Assembly: GCA_030704615.1 (NCBI GenBank)
Contig: CM060732.1
Location: forward strand, 66,445,053 to 66,509,052
DNA from: Takakia lepidozioides
Lineage: Eukaryota > Streptophyta > Takakiopsida > Takakiales > Takakiaceae
Direction of reading: 5' to 3'
Length of the DNA stretch: 64,000 nucleotides
The position numbers and the translations under genes were made by a program. The first letter of the stretch is position 1. Each line of letters opens with the position of its first letter. The notes beneath the pieces are model-generated. The model saw only the letters and a program-made list of their open reading frames with translations. It was not told where the DNA came from and did not search any database. This document shows positions 1 to 10,314 of this stretch, one piece after another.

Positions 1-1
1 G

Positions 2-1021
2 CTTAGGTCATTCAAAATGATTTATGTCTTGTATTTTTTGGCTGATATGTTGCACGGTCTATCTCTACTCTCACGTGTGTTCCAATGGAAGTTTGTGGAT
101 GTAACCAGCATTGGGTCCATAGTTAAGACAGAGATTGCACAAATACGAATGTTTTTCATTGAGGATAGCACGGATTTGAACCAATCCACCTTCAATGAGG
201 AAATGGGTTATCACATCATCCCGGAATTTGGTCCTCCTGGTGGGTATTTGAGGCGGCTAGCCTCTGAGATTAGGGGGTCCAATTTTCATGGTGTACAAAT
301 GACACGAGAGAGGATGGGGGGTGATTTGGAGGCAGCACTTACCTTCCAAAAGCTTTATGCAGAGGCTGTTTGCAATGCTTTGGATGCCAGATTTGAGGAC
401 AACGGAGTTGTAAGTGCATTCAAAATATTGAGTCCATATAACCTACCAACTAGGCAAGTGGGGTTAGCAAGTTGGGGTGTAGTAGAGTTGGAAATATTAT
501 GTGCGCACTATGGTGTCGAAAGACATATTGCAGGAAGGACATTGCTTGCCCTTGTTGACATAGCAGCGGTGAAACGAGAGTTCTTTGCTTTCAAACTACA
601 GGCAAGTACCGAGTGGATGGAGAAAACTTTCAAGGATCTTTGGGGCATGGTGACTTGGAACCCTTCTCTAACGATGAAGTATGAAAACTTGCTTGTGCTT
701 TCTGAAATTGCTCGAGTTCAATGTGTAAGCACTGCCGCATGTGAGAGGGCATTCTCAGTTCAAAACTCAATCAAAACTAAATTTCGAAACAAGTTGAAAA
801 CAAAGAACTTGGAAAGTGTGCTTCGTGTTGCTTTGGAAGGGCCAAGTGTGCAGGCATGTCAACTTGTTTTGATTGAGGCCATATCTTTGTGGAAGAACTC
901 CACAAACTTCAGACATTTGTTCTCTCATCCTGAGCTATATTTAGCTGGACAGCCAATAGTTGGACAACCAGAAGGTGGGCCATCATATGCAGAAGGTACG
1001 AATGATGATTTGCAGTTTTGA
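2..1021 (+). CDS. hAT-family transposase, C-terminal part (runs off the left edge)
   Basis: The frame is open from the first bases of the window, so the true start lies outside it and about 340 residues are visible. The C-terminal third carries the hAT dimerisation region: a hydrophobic block followed by CVSTAACERAFSVQNSIKTK, then NLESVLRV. This is the ZNF862/zinc-finger hAT type of C-terminus, in which the transposase dimerises. The middle part (SWGVVELEILCAHYG) fits the insertion domain before the last catalytic Glu. The frame has no stops, so this copy could be intact at its 3' end. No terminal inverted repeat could be paired because the left end is missing. The family call is by motif memory; exact subfamily is unsure. 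Confidence 0.78.
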   Translation, partial: LRSFKMIYVLYFLADMLHGLSLLSRVFQWKFVDVTSIGSIVKTEIAQIRMFFIEDSTDLNQSTFNEEMGYHIIPEFGPPGGYLRRLASEIRGSNFHGVQMTRERMGGDLEAALTFQKLYAEAVCNALDARFEDNGVVSAFKILSPYNLPTRQVGLASWGVVELEILCAHYGVERHIAGRTLLALVDIAAVKREFFAFKLQASTEWMEKTFKDLWGMVTWNPSLTMKYENLLVLSEIARVQCVSTAACERAFSVQNSIKTKFRNKLKTKNLESVLRVALEGPSVQACQLVLIEAISLWKNSTNFRHLFSHPELYLAGQPIVGQPEGGPSYAEGTNDDLQF

Positions 1022-1055
1022 ATTTATGTTTGTTTGTTTGTTTAGATAGGTAACG

Positions 1056-1170
1056 CTTCTAAAATTCAAGGCCCTTCAACTTTTGGTTGAGGTCCTTGCA
1101 TTTTAGAAGGGTTCGATCCTTGGCCTCCAACTGGTAGAGGGCATTGACAGGTTCAACTCCTGCCAAGGAT
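1056..1170 (+). other. Hairpin followed by tRNA-like segment lacking an anticodon arm
   Basis: Positions 1056-1080 and 1086-1109 form a near-perfect inverted repeat. Directly after it, 1116-1122 (ATCCTTG) pairs with 1164-1170 (CAAGGAT) like an acceptor stem. Between them lie an A-box-like AACTGGTAGAGG and a B-box-like GGTTCAACTCC, but only a few bases separate the D-like and T-like arms, so no anticodon arm fits. A second B-box-like GGTTCGATCC lies at 1110-1119. It could be a degraded tRNA-derived SINE head or chance. Confidence 0.3.
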
Positions 1171-1489
1171 ACTTTTCTGCACTTGTTTGAATTGCTTAAA
1201 ATTGGTTGTGATTATTTATTGTTGTTCATTTGTTGAATTTGTATGCAGCCGAATTTAATTTTCATTTGCAGGAAATGAACCGGTTGATATGTACAATGGC
1301 CGGATTTATAGCCGAACACACCAAAAAAAAGAAGGAATATTACCGGTTGTAAAACAATATGTAGGAAATTGACCGCCTGAAGTTACCACTAAGGGGCAGC
1401 AGCCGACCCCCCAACCCACTTAGCCGGTTGGTGTTGAAAATGAGCGGCCACTGGCTGGTTCAACTCAAAATATTTCCCGGACACTGATT

Positions 1490-1845
1490 AGAACGAATAA
1501 ACATAGTTATTGTTTTCTTATTCGCTCTAAAGATTTTTTAGAGCGACCCAAAAATCCTTAGAGCGAATATAGATAGTGATTTGTATTTTAAATTTTGTAA
1601 CTATATAGAGTGGCTCTAAGAAAATTTTAGAGCGCATAAAAAATAATTACAACCAATATAAATAGTAATTTTTTTAAAATATTTCCTCAGGATCTCTTAA
1701 AGCGACTCCAAGAAAATTTTAGAGCAAATAAAAATAGTAATTTATTTTTCTTCATTTTTTCGCTCTTAAAGGTTTTTTAGGATGACTCTAAGAAATCTAT
1801 AGAACGAATATAAGTAATAATTATGTTTTTCTATTTTCTCGCAAA
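1490..1845. repeat. AT-rich degenerate tandem repeat with CTCTAA / AGAGCGA motifs
   Basis: A unit of roughly 70-80 bp recurs about four times. Each contains a complementary pair such as TTCGCTCTAAAGA...TTTTAGAGCGA and an A/T tract reading ATAGTAATTT. The arms within a unit can fold on each other. No coding frame survives. Confidence 0.5.
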
Positions 1846-1929
1846 CATACACCCCTTAATCACAGTCGCCTTGTAATCACCCAACTACCATAGCCGTCAC
1901 CAGAATCAAAAATAATAAATACTACTATT

Positions 1930-2190
1930 TTAAGGACAAAATCAGGCTTGCTAAAGCTAGCGGTTTTTTTTTTTTCTGATAAAATCAAGGCTGCGAGAGC
2001 TCATTTCATTTTCTTTAAAAACAAATGGGATAAAATTAGGACCGTCAGCGCTGGCGGTCCCAATGTTTTTTTAGTATTTTTTAGATTTTTTAAGGATAAA
2101 ATTGGGAACGTTAGAGCTGGTGATCCTAAGTTTAGTTTTTTATATTTTATCTTTTATATTAAATTGGGAACGCTAGAGCATTCTTATTAT
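1930..2190. repeat. Degenerate tandem repeat with GATAAAATT..GCTAGAGCT units
   Basis: Five diverged units of about 45-65 bp begin near 1931, 1974, 2026, 2090 and 2155. Each reads approximately AAGGATAAAATTGGGAACG followed by a GAGCT-containing stretch and a T-rich tail. The 85-residue open frame over this tract is a by-product of the repeat and not a gene. Confidence 0.5.
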
Positions 2191-2199
2191 TTACATTTC

Positions 2200-4310
2200 A
2201 CATGAGGACTGGTGTCGTTTAAGCTACAAGGAAATCAATGAATCTGTCAATCGAAAAGATGTGAGGCTTGTCCACATCGTATAAATGGTGGGATTTTTGC
2301 GTACCATCCCAGTGTTTTTTATTTTTTTTATTTTTTATAGCTAGTGCAGCGGTAAAGTATGTGCTGATATGATCTTTCATAATAAATGAAAGTGCACATA
2401 TGCACTCATATAATTTATAAATTTTCCATACTATGCAATATGAAACATTGACATATGATCAAAATAATGTTTGGGAGACAATTCAATTTTCTAAAAATGA
2501 TATACATATCATTGAAGGATCACCGGGAAATTATATATATTTTTTTTATTAATTATATAACTTACAACCTACTAGTTGAACTTGTAAATCGAAGCATCCC
2601 CCTCCTAAAAATAGGTTGAGATCGTGTGCGATTGCGACACGATATTTATCAGGGTCCTCGGATATGGACAAATCCATGTCCATGATCCGCACATTCCACA
2701 GTCGACAAATACCACTATGCAGGTTGTCTCTTTACCTGTCTAATAGATATGGACACATCACCGCTGAAACAATGGACATAATAAACGGTAATGTCACCAA
2801 TACAGATAGAATGTCCTCCCTCATGTTAAAGCCATAGGCAACCTGCAATACCACACCCCATAGAAATGAGCGATAGATCAAAGAAGCGAGAAAGAAGAAA
2901 TGAGGATTGTGTGAAAAATGCTCTCGCTACGATTCAACAATATAAAGTTGGATGACAGCATCTTGGGGGGAGAGATCGTCATGTGGAGGGCCATCTTCAT
3001 CCCCCTGGATGTCTTCCAATGCAGGCACCTGCAGTAGTGGTGTCAGTAGAAATGGGGAGGACAGGTCTGCATCGAGTTCATGGTAGGCTCCATTTACGGA
3101 CTATATCGCCGAGTGCCTTGCCAAGCACGAAAATGATGAGGCAATGGTGGTTCAGCAGACCGTCAAATGGGAACGGCCTTTCAGCAGATGACTCCACTGC
3201 GGATTCTGACGATGACGACGGCGATGATGAAGATGAGCACATGGACATTGATGGGGAAGGTGAAGAGATGGAGATACATGTAGAGGATGATTTGCGATGG
3301 ACAGGGGCAAGCATGGAAATCATTGAAATGCATTCAATGGAGTTTGTTATCGTAGGATAAACATGTCCAGCACAAACAAACGATGCACTGTTTGCCAAGA
3401 CTGTCCAGTAGAGAGCGAAGTGCCGCATTTCCATCAAAGATGCCTCAACTTATTAGTATGTCAGAAAAGTTGATTATGGAATATAAGCTGTTGGAGGATT
3501 GATAGGTAAGAATTGAGATTTAATGGTACGGAGGCGAGAAGTACTACAAGATTCATCACTCGCAGGGCACCCAATTATCCTACCAGTGGATGTTTGTGAA
3601 TATCATCGATATGCAGTATAACCGGAAGATCAGTCCGGACCCCAAATCGTTTCGAGAGGGTTTTGATCAATGGTGAAAACGAGTTTAACGGACATTCCGA
3701 CAAAGTCTTATATTTTGGACAAATATATAACTACAGTATGATAGTGAGTAATATGACTTGATTTATATGACGGTCTGCTCTTAAATGACCATCATGTCGT
3801 CATATATTGAAAAAAATTATATTCATTTATAGTCGTTTAGTCATCTTACCTTTTACGATTGCAGGGTAGACATATATGTAGTCATCGGGGAAGTCCATTC
3901 CAAATATTTTGATATTCCAAATATTCCACTTGACGTACAAAAAATATATGATATCAAAGTAAAGAAAAATTGAAAAACATTTGGAAATACCATTAGGTAC
4001 TAGCATATTATTGGCGGCACCGCATTCAAATTCAAATAGGGTCCAAAATAAATAGTTAAAAATAAAATTAAAATAAACTACTGATAGGGTTGAGATAAAC
4101 TCAATCGACATGTGTTGTTCACTGTATGGTCACTCTATAAAGCCTTGCCACGACACCTCGCAACGTGTTGAAATCACGTAGCCACAACAAAAAGATTTTT
4201 TATTTATCATCCATCAATAATAAGACATTTCTGGCCTCTAAGCCATTTACGAAGCTTGTCGCATGAGGAAAATGACGACATTGGAATTATGCAAGAAGCT
4301 ACGTCGGTTG
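2200..4310. other. No supportable gene; AT-rich intergenic DNA
   Basis: I see no recognisable gene here. Positions 2983-3360 hold an open frame with an acidic run (aspartate and glutamate rich, about residues 70-105). Frame shifts around 3100-3190 suggest remnants of a larger coding sequence that I cannot identify. From 3690 on, TATATG and GTAGTCAT words recur, resembling the motif array at 61815-62150. Confidence 0.4.
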
Positions 4311-4311
4311 A

Positions 4312-4539
4312 AGAGAATCTCAAATAGATATTTCTGAAGCTGATGATGAACTAGAGACTGAAGAATTTATTGTGGGTTGGACCCAGTCCATGTTACCTAG
4401 AGGGATACTCCAAGAGATGATTACTTTAGGGTCTAAGGAAATTGAGTTGGTCGACGTTAAACCGACGGTATCTACTACTATTAAGTTTGAGTGTAATGTA
4501 ATTTACAAAGTTGACTCTAGTGAGCCAGTTGAATGTTAA
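4312..4539 (+). CDS. Short open frame without a start, possible orphan exon
   Basis: Seventy-five codons are open from a stop at 4309 to TAA at 4537-4539. Composition looks protein-like: an acidic beginning (EADDELETEEF), then GWTQSMLPRG and a valine/isoleucine-rich end. There is no initiator ATG near the beginning, so it would need an upstream exon. No family is recognised and it may be a transposon remnant. Confidence 0.28.
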   Translation, partial: RESQIDISEADDELETEEFIVGWTQSMLPRGILQEMITLGSKEIELVDVKPTVSTTIKFECNVIYKVDSSEPVEC

Positions 4540-6170
4540 CCCGTTTTCTAGTAGGGATAGATTAACTCGTGACAATCTTTGGTGTATTTTAATAAATCTT
4601 AGGCATATCTGTTGGGAGCTGAGAATCCAACAAGGCTACACTTCATAGAAAAATACTAAGGGAGGACGAAAAGGTGTACTAGCGTCGATGAATGGACATG
4701 GTGGATATGCATAATACAGAATATGCAAAGAAAGATAGGGAGCAGGTGAGGGATTTTTCGACAACCAATTGATTTTCTTAACAAGTTAGCCACAACAATC
4801 ATGGTGCTCCTTAACTACCTCTTGAACGTATCCGCCTTGGATGAGTTTGTTTCCAGCAAACAATAAACCTCATCACTTTGTAAAAAATCTTTCTTTTCTT
4901 TTCAAGTTAGTATAAGGTGTTCAATATTTGTTACCTACTATAAAATATAAAAAATATAGCCTGCCAAAAAATATGCACTGTAACAAAATTATGTAACAAT
5001 ATGGCAATGTCAAATGGACCTCTTTTATGACACATTTTGAAACAAGTATGACATCACCTGAAATTTCACAAAGTTCAATCACACATTACACCATGATATT
5101 ATTAATATTTCAATTAAATTTAATACAAGTATATATTAAGTTTAGTCCGGATTTAAGCCAAAAGTCCAGAATTAATTAAAATAGGGTTTTATGGGCCGGA
5201 CTGCCTGACAGAGAGTTTGATGGAGTGGTTGTGGACTTATCACATCACATTGTGACCGTTGAGAAGCTGTTGGCTCTCTCAAAGGTCTGACCAACAAATA
5301 ATTTGACCTATAATTATGGTATGGATAATTGATTCCCATTTGCAAAGGGAAGGGAAAGGGTTCTGGGATATTGGGTTAAGGGTAAATGTTTAGGGTTTTC
5401 TAGTAAAGGTTTAGGGTAAGGGTTTAGGGTTTTTTGTTTAAGTTACAAAATAGACAAACACTAAGTCTTATGGAAAACTCCAGACTTCGCTAGAACTTAG
5501 TGTTGTTAGTAGGGTACTAGTAAGCAAAAAAAAAAATGAAGAACCTAATATTGTGGACAAGTATTTAAATGAAAGACTCGTCGTTGGAACCTGGACCTAG
5601 TATTAAGATGTAACATAGAAAGCAAACTGTAACATGCCTAAATGCATGTCAATCCAAAACAAAGAAAAAAAGCTAGCACAAATGTGAAAGGAGAAGACAT
5701 TTCAATAACCATAATGGTTATGGTTATGGCTATGGTTATAGTATGAATAGATTTGGAAAGAAAATGGCGTTATATGATGACTTTTGGGAAGCGCCTGGAT
5801 CTCATGGGAGAAAATGGATCTGAAGAAAACATGAGAGAGGATAAAAAGTCAGACCACCAAATAAAAACTATGAGAAATAAAAATTGCTGAAAATTTGGAC
5901 AACGGAAAATGACATGTGAAATTCCCTCTTAAACCAGGGCCAAAGATGAGAAGTATGAAAATGAAATGAAATGAAAATTTGGTGCAGAAAAGTCGTAGAG
6001 CTTAGAGGGAAAATGGAGGAAAACCTCATAGAAAAAACTTGAGGACTGGCAAATTGAAGAACTGTATGTCAACAACGATTGAGTAAGGCTCCTCCTAGTG
6101 AGAGACTTCAGTGGGAGAATTGGTTATGCGAAAAGCAAGTCCAATGTTTCAGAGAAGGACTGGAAATGGG
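4540..6170. other. No gene seen; contains telomere-like tract
   Basis: AT-rich sequence without coding signals. It holds the TTTAGGG-type tract (5365-5440), a short ATGGTTATGGTTATGG-type microrepeat near 5710-5745, and at 5158-5190 a segment that recurs in direct orientation at 24287-24318. Confidence 0.45.
5365..5440 (+). repeat. Interstitial plant-type telomere-like repeat
   Basis: The tract contains three exact GTTTAGGG words (near 5388, 5409 and 5421) among variant units such as GGGTTAAGGG and GGGTAAGGG. TTTAGGG is the common telomere unit of land plants and many streptophyte algae. The copies are few and degenerate, consistent with an old end-repair insertion. Confidence 0.6.
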
Positions 6171-6349
6171 GCTATTTTCTTCCGTTGTTAAAAACCTCTT
6201 TGACAGAATTTGAAGACTCCAGTGGTCGTGCCCGCCCATTTTGTTCTTGTGATCTATATGTTATGTAGGCGAAACTCCCCCACAGGGTCATCTTTGTTGA
6301 CCAGAACGTACAGCAGGCCAGCATCCAGCAAACCAGAAACAAAGGACGA

Positions 6350-6379
6350 GAACATCCACTGGACATTCGAGGTTCAGTG
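6350..6379. repeat. Diverged copy of the short dispersed palindrome
   Basis: The left arm AACATCCACTG and right arm CATTCGAGGTTC around a central GA match the 12678-12709 palindrome with several substitutions. It lies just past the 3' end of the DUF7869-like gene. Confidence 0.4.
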
Positions 6380-6489
6380 CGACATAAGAAGATAAGAAAA
6401 AGGATCCCCCAACGCAAACAAGAAGGGCCATGTAGAGAAGAAAAAATTCTTTCTTAAATCAAAGTACTGGAGTTGACCTCAACAATATG

Positions 6490-9400
6490 TCATTGGTCTG
6501 GAACTCGCTCGCATGACTCGTTTTCTGACTGACGATGAGCCTCCTCCAAATTAGCGCGCGCCTTCACTGCTTCGGCTGCAGTAATTCTCTTAGTGCTATT
6601 CCTTGTCGTATTTTTTCGTGGAGGCATTGTCCACACAACATTGTTCACGTGGATCCATTGAGAAGGATCTGACGAGTTATACTCCCAAAGTTTTGACCAA
6701 CAGTCTTTGTACCTTTCCAAGTCTGTTGGGTTACCACCTTTTCTCGGTCTCCACCACTCCACCTTCACCTTCTTAAAATTAGGATCCTCCCTTTCGCGGA
6801 TCACGTCAGATATTGCCACCCCCATCCAGACCGGGCACGTACTTGGGTCATAAGGGCGAACGAGCACAAAAAACCCTTTCTCAATATCCTTGAACGGATT
6901 CAGGGATATTCTTGGTCGCTCACACCTCGGGCCACAGTAAGGTTCTAGGATTTCATCTTTTTCTTCCACATCTGGCAATATATATGGATGGATTCCATCT
7001 CTGTGATGATTCTTGGACCAATTTGTTTTCGGCCAAAATCCCTCAAGAAGCTGAATACGGTCGGGAGCTTCCGGAATTGGCTTATCCAGCTCGGGGAGAA
7101 TGTTTCCCCAGTACTGGTCGTATTGTTCCATTCGACCTCTGTAATGATCGTCAAGCATCATTCCTTTCGTCCAAAAATCCCTGTATTTTTTTATTCCATT
7201 CTTAATGAATGACTGTTTTTTGGAGGAGTCGTTCCCGACTCCCCATATAGGTCTCCTTGGAACGACATCTGGGTCTCCTTCAGGGAGCTTCGGAGTCCCG
7301 TTAGGATTGGACTTCCACATCTTCACGCTATTGTTTGTTGGAAGCCAATCTGAATCAGTAGCAGACTTCTTGTACTTCATGACGGGCCAGCCCTCCGCAT
7401 CCTTAAAAAAACGGAAGACGTGCATCTCCAAAATCTCGATCAACACCTCCTTTCCATCCAGAATACAGCCCTTGACAAAATTCTTGAAGTCGGGAACCTC
7501 CTGAATAATCTGTGGAATGAACTGCAGATCTTGCGAGGTCTAAAAGACCTCATCAAATCTGAAAGAATGTAGGTGCTTCGTTCCTTCAGCTTCTTCAAAA
7601 GGTAGCTGAAAAACCCGTCGATGTCCTCATGGGTGTGTCCGACCATTAGGAACCCTAGCTGGATTTCTTCAAAAATATCTTTGGCGGTCAGGAGGGATAG
7701 AAAAGCAAGCATCCATCTGTTCTTATTGTCCTTCGCAGAGTTGTGCATTTGCAAGTAAAGTCTTCTCGGAAGTGGACGAGCACCACGTTTGTCTTCCGGC
7801 CTGCAAGGTTTAAGAGCATCCAAACATCTCGATTTACCTCTTAAAAGTGATTCGAAGAACTCGTTTTGAAGTCGGTAATCGAAAATGTTCATGGACTCGC
7901 GACAGTTTGGCTTCTCCCGCTGGCGCAGACAACGTGCCAAAGAACCAATTGTAAAGTTTGAATTTCCCTTCCAGAACTCAAGAGAATACTGACCGTAAGC
8001 TCCATCACCGTGTCCGTGCGTGACCATTCCCGTTAGTGAAACTGAAAGCTGACCCAATCCAGAAATCATCTTATTTGGAGTCTATAGCCTTGGAACAGCT
8101 GTTTTCCTATGATCCATTTTGTCGTGAATAATACAGAGAAACTCCTCCGGAATCATAACAGACTCATTCCTCCGGCTATGGTACAGTCTTCTGCACGACT
8201 CTTGGTGCCTCAAATGTTTATCAAGCGCTCGTTTGTGTGTCACCTGTTCCGCACTTCTCTTGACAGACTTTCTGATCAGGTCCTTGAACATCTCACACTC
8301 CGTGCACTTCGCAAATGTACTCCCAGTTTTACGGAACCTCCACGTTAGGAAAAATCCGACTCCGTGAATGATGGATGAATGTGATATGATAAAAATCAGG
8401 ATGAAAGTAGAGTGGATAAATGTAAAATATCGATTACAGTCCGCTAACAGCCGACTGCGAGACTCCTTCCAATCCGAAAAGTCTGTTGGTCTGTTACAAT
8501 AAGGCAGGGTCAGGAAAGGAACGTCCACTGGATAGTGGAGGTTCATGAAGCTAGAACCACAGTCGAAAGAGACAAAATCGAAGGGAGGATCATCCACATT
8601 GAATCAGAAAAATCTTCCAGGAAAGAAATTGAAGAATGGAGATTTCATACCTCGTTGGACTCGTCTCGTATTCGATTCCAGTTCATTTCAGGTGGTAAGA
8701 CTCTCAAAGTATCCCTCCTTCCCTCCCCAATGCATCTTGTCTTATAGGGCATGAGGTCAGTATTTCCGTTGACAATGGACATAATGTTACCCTCTGCCTG
8801 AAGCGTCCTTGGGCGTGGCCTCTTCACTCCACGGTTCCCATGGAGACTTGACAACCAACCCTGTTTACTCAACTTTTTGTACTCCATGTATGTGGACCTG
8901 GCAATTCCATGATTTGTCCACCAAGCAGTCTCACATACATCCACACCCTCAATCGTAACGTATGCCCTGCGAGAGGTCCCTTCCACCATGTGAAGTCGTT
9001 TCGAAACATTCAGTCCTTGTTCTCTCCTCTCATCGAAAGTGGATCCCCAAAAAGAAGTACGGATAGCCAAGGTTTTTCACCAATCGAAATATTGACAGCA
9101 GTGAAGTCTGCAGCAAGGTTTGTTGCTCACGGACCGGACTTCCTCCAGAGTAAGATTCTTCATTCTTTTTTTGGAGTGTTCCAAATCTCGATCCCACTTC
9201 TTTTTCGTAAAATGCCGATACGCCGCTTTCTTCACACCTGCCTCGTGATCTTCGTACAAGATACTATCAGAGGATCTAATAAAATTCTCCAGATCATTTG
9301 AGAGTAGTTTCTCACTTTCCAAAAGTCGTGTTTTTGTTAAAGACCATTTTACAAGAGACATCAAAGATCCAGAACCTCCAGAAAGTATTCTGGTGACAAG

Positions 9401-9979
9401 AACTCCAACATCGTCCTCTCCCAGTTTGTCATTGAGGATCACCTCGTCCGGAATGTAGGCTTGAATCCTCCCCTCGAATAGTGCACCCCCATCATCACCC
9501 AACAGTACGCACTGCAAGTTTCTCCAATTGTTTCTTCCGAGTCCTCCGCTCGGATTCCCGGAACTCTTCGATGGTCTGTGGTTTGATTCATCCTCGTTGT
9601 CGTCAGAATTCTCGGCAGTATCTCTTGTCTTCGGCATAAAATCAGGATTCATGTCAGGCCCTCCTTGATACTCGTTATTCTCCACAAGAACTTCGCCAAC
9701 ATTCCACATCACCAGGGTCCCAATGGCCTCCTTCAAGGTGTCAACATCCATATGTCCATAAGAAAGATAACATAACGAGTGTGCTTCATCACAGGAGATG
9801 AGAACTACTGAAATGGTTGAGGAAGATAATTGTTGTCCATGACAAGTCCCAATCCCGGAGACATTAAGGCAGTCCCCAGTGGCTATTGGAGATGAGGACC
9901 CGGGAAGAGTAAGAAACACTCTTTGACCCGTCTCTAAAATCATGATCACCGGAACCTCCACTGCACACGCGAGGTTCAA
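6490..9979 (-). pseudogene. DUF7869 transposase-like gene, broken
   Basis: Read from 9979 down to 6490. An N-terminal region ends in a Cys-rich block (KPCC..HCC, ~9090). Next come a second cysteine/basic region (FAKCTECEMF, ~8320), the DUF7869 core (LYLQMHNSAKDNKNR then VGHTHEDIDGFFSYL, ~7750-7590) and a C-terminal domain (QEVPDFKNFV..GWPVMKY). DUF7869 is an RNase H-fold, transposase-like domain found in mobile genes of algae, plants and animals; I recall Asp before the Asn in LQxDN, but here it is His. Breaks: TGA at 9077-9079, TAG at 8082-8084 (probably a former CAG) and a frameshift near 7540. A candidate intron begins with the donor after GAG near 8620 and contains palindrome and ATTCATCC sequence; its acceptor is unresolved. 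The gene is divergent from the ParB-like gene. Confidence 0.72.
8523..8547. repeat. Copy of the dispersed palindrome in a likely intron
   Basis: GTCCACTG, GA, then TAGTGGAGGTTCATGA: the right arm matches the 12678-12709 consensus almost exactly and the left arm is shortened. It lies in the presumed intron of the DUF7869-like gene. Confidence 0.55.
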
Positions 9980-9980
9980 G
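9951..9980. repeat. Diverged palindrome at an exon edge
   Basis: GGAACCTCCACTG followed by a spacer and GCGAGGTTCAAG. On the minus strand a possible splice acceptor (GTGCAG) lies within it, so it may straddle an intron-exon border of the DUF7869-like gene. Confidence 0.45.
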
Positions 9981-10167
9981 AAACTGGAAACCCCTCCGTG
10001 ACGACCTTACTGACAGTAATAAGCAGTATGAGTGAAGATTATATTCAGAGATGAATCAATTCAATAAAAAGAAATACACTCGCGTATGAACATTTCAGAG
10101 AAGTAGAATAGAAATGGAATTGATGTTTGGTCTGGAACATGTCATTTGAAGATTGTGTCTAATTATA

Positions 10168-10193
10168 TAACCTCCACTATACAGTGGAGGGTA
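10168..10193. repeat. Copy of the dispersed palindrome
   Basis: AACCTCCACT, central ATAC, AGTGGAGGGT: the two 8-bp inner arms CCTCCACT and AGTGGAGG pair exactly. The outer ATG/CAT ends of the consensus are lost. Confidence 0.6.
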
Positions 10194-10295
10194 GATGAGA
10201 TACAGATGAAAAAGTCGGACGGATGAATATTAGTGGATGAACATGGTTACGTGGATGAATAATTGTAATGACGGATGGATGTGAGCATTGACGCG

Positions 10296-10314
10296 ACTGT
10301 CCAGTGGAGGTCCA
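10296..10314. repeat. Half copy of the dispersed palindrome
   Basis: ACTGTCCAGTGGAGGTCCA matches the centre and right arm of the palindrome; the left arm is missing. Confidence 0.4.

Noticed and set aside
2983-3437. Overlapping acidic (+) and serine-rich (-) ORFs
   Set aside because: Mutual shadows of a GAT/GAC-rich stretch; remnants of coding are possible but no family or intact frame supports a gene call.
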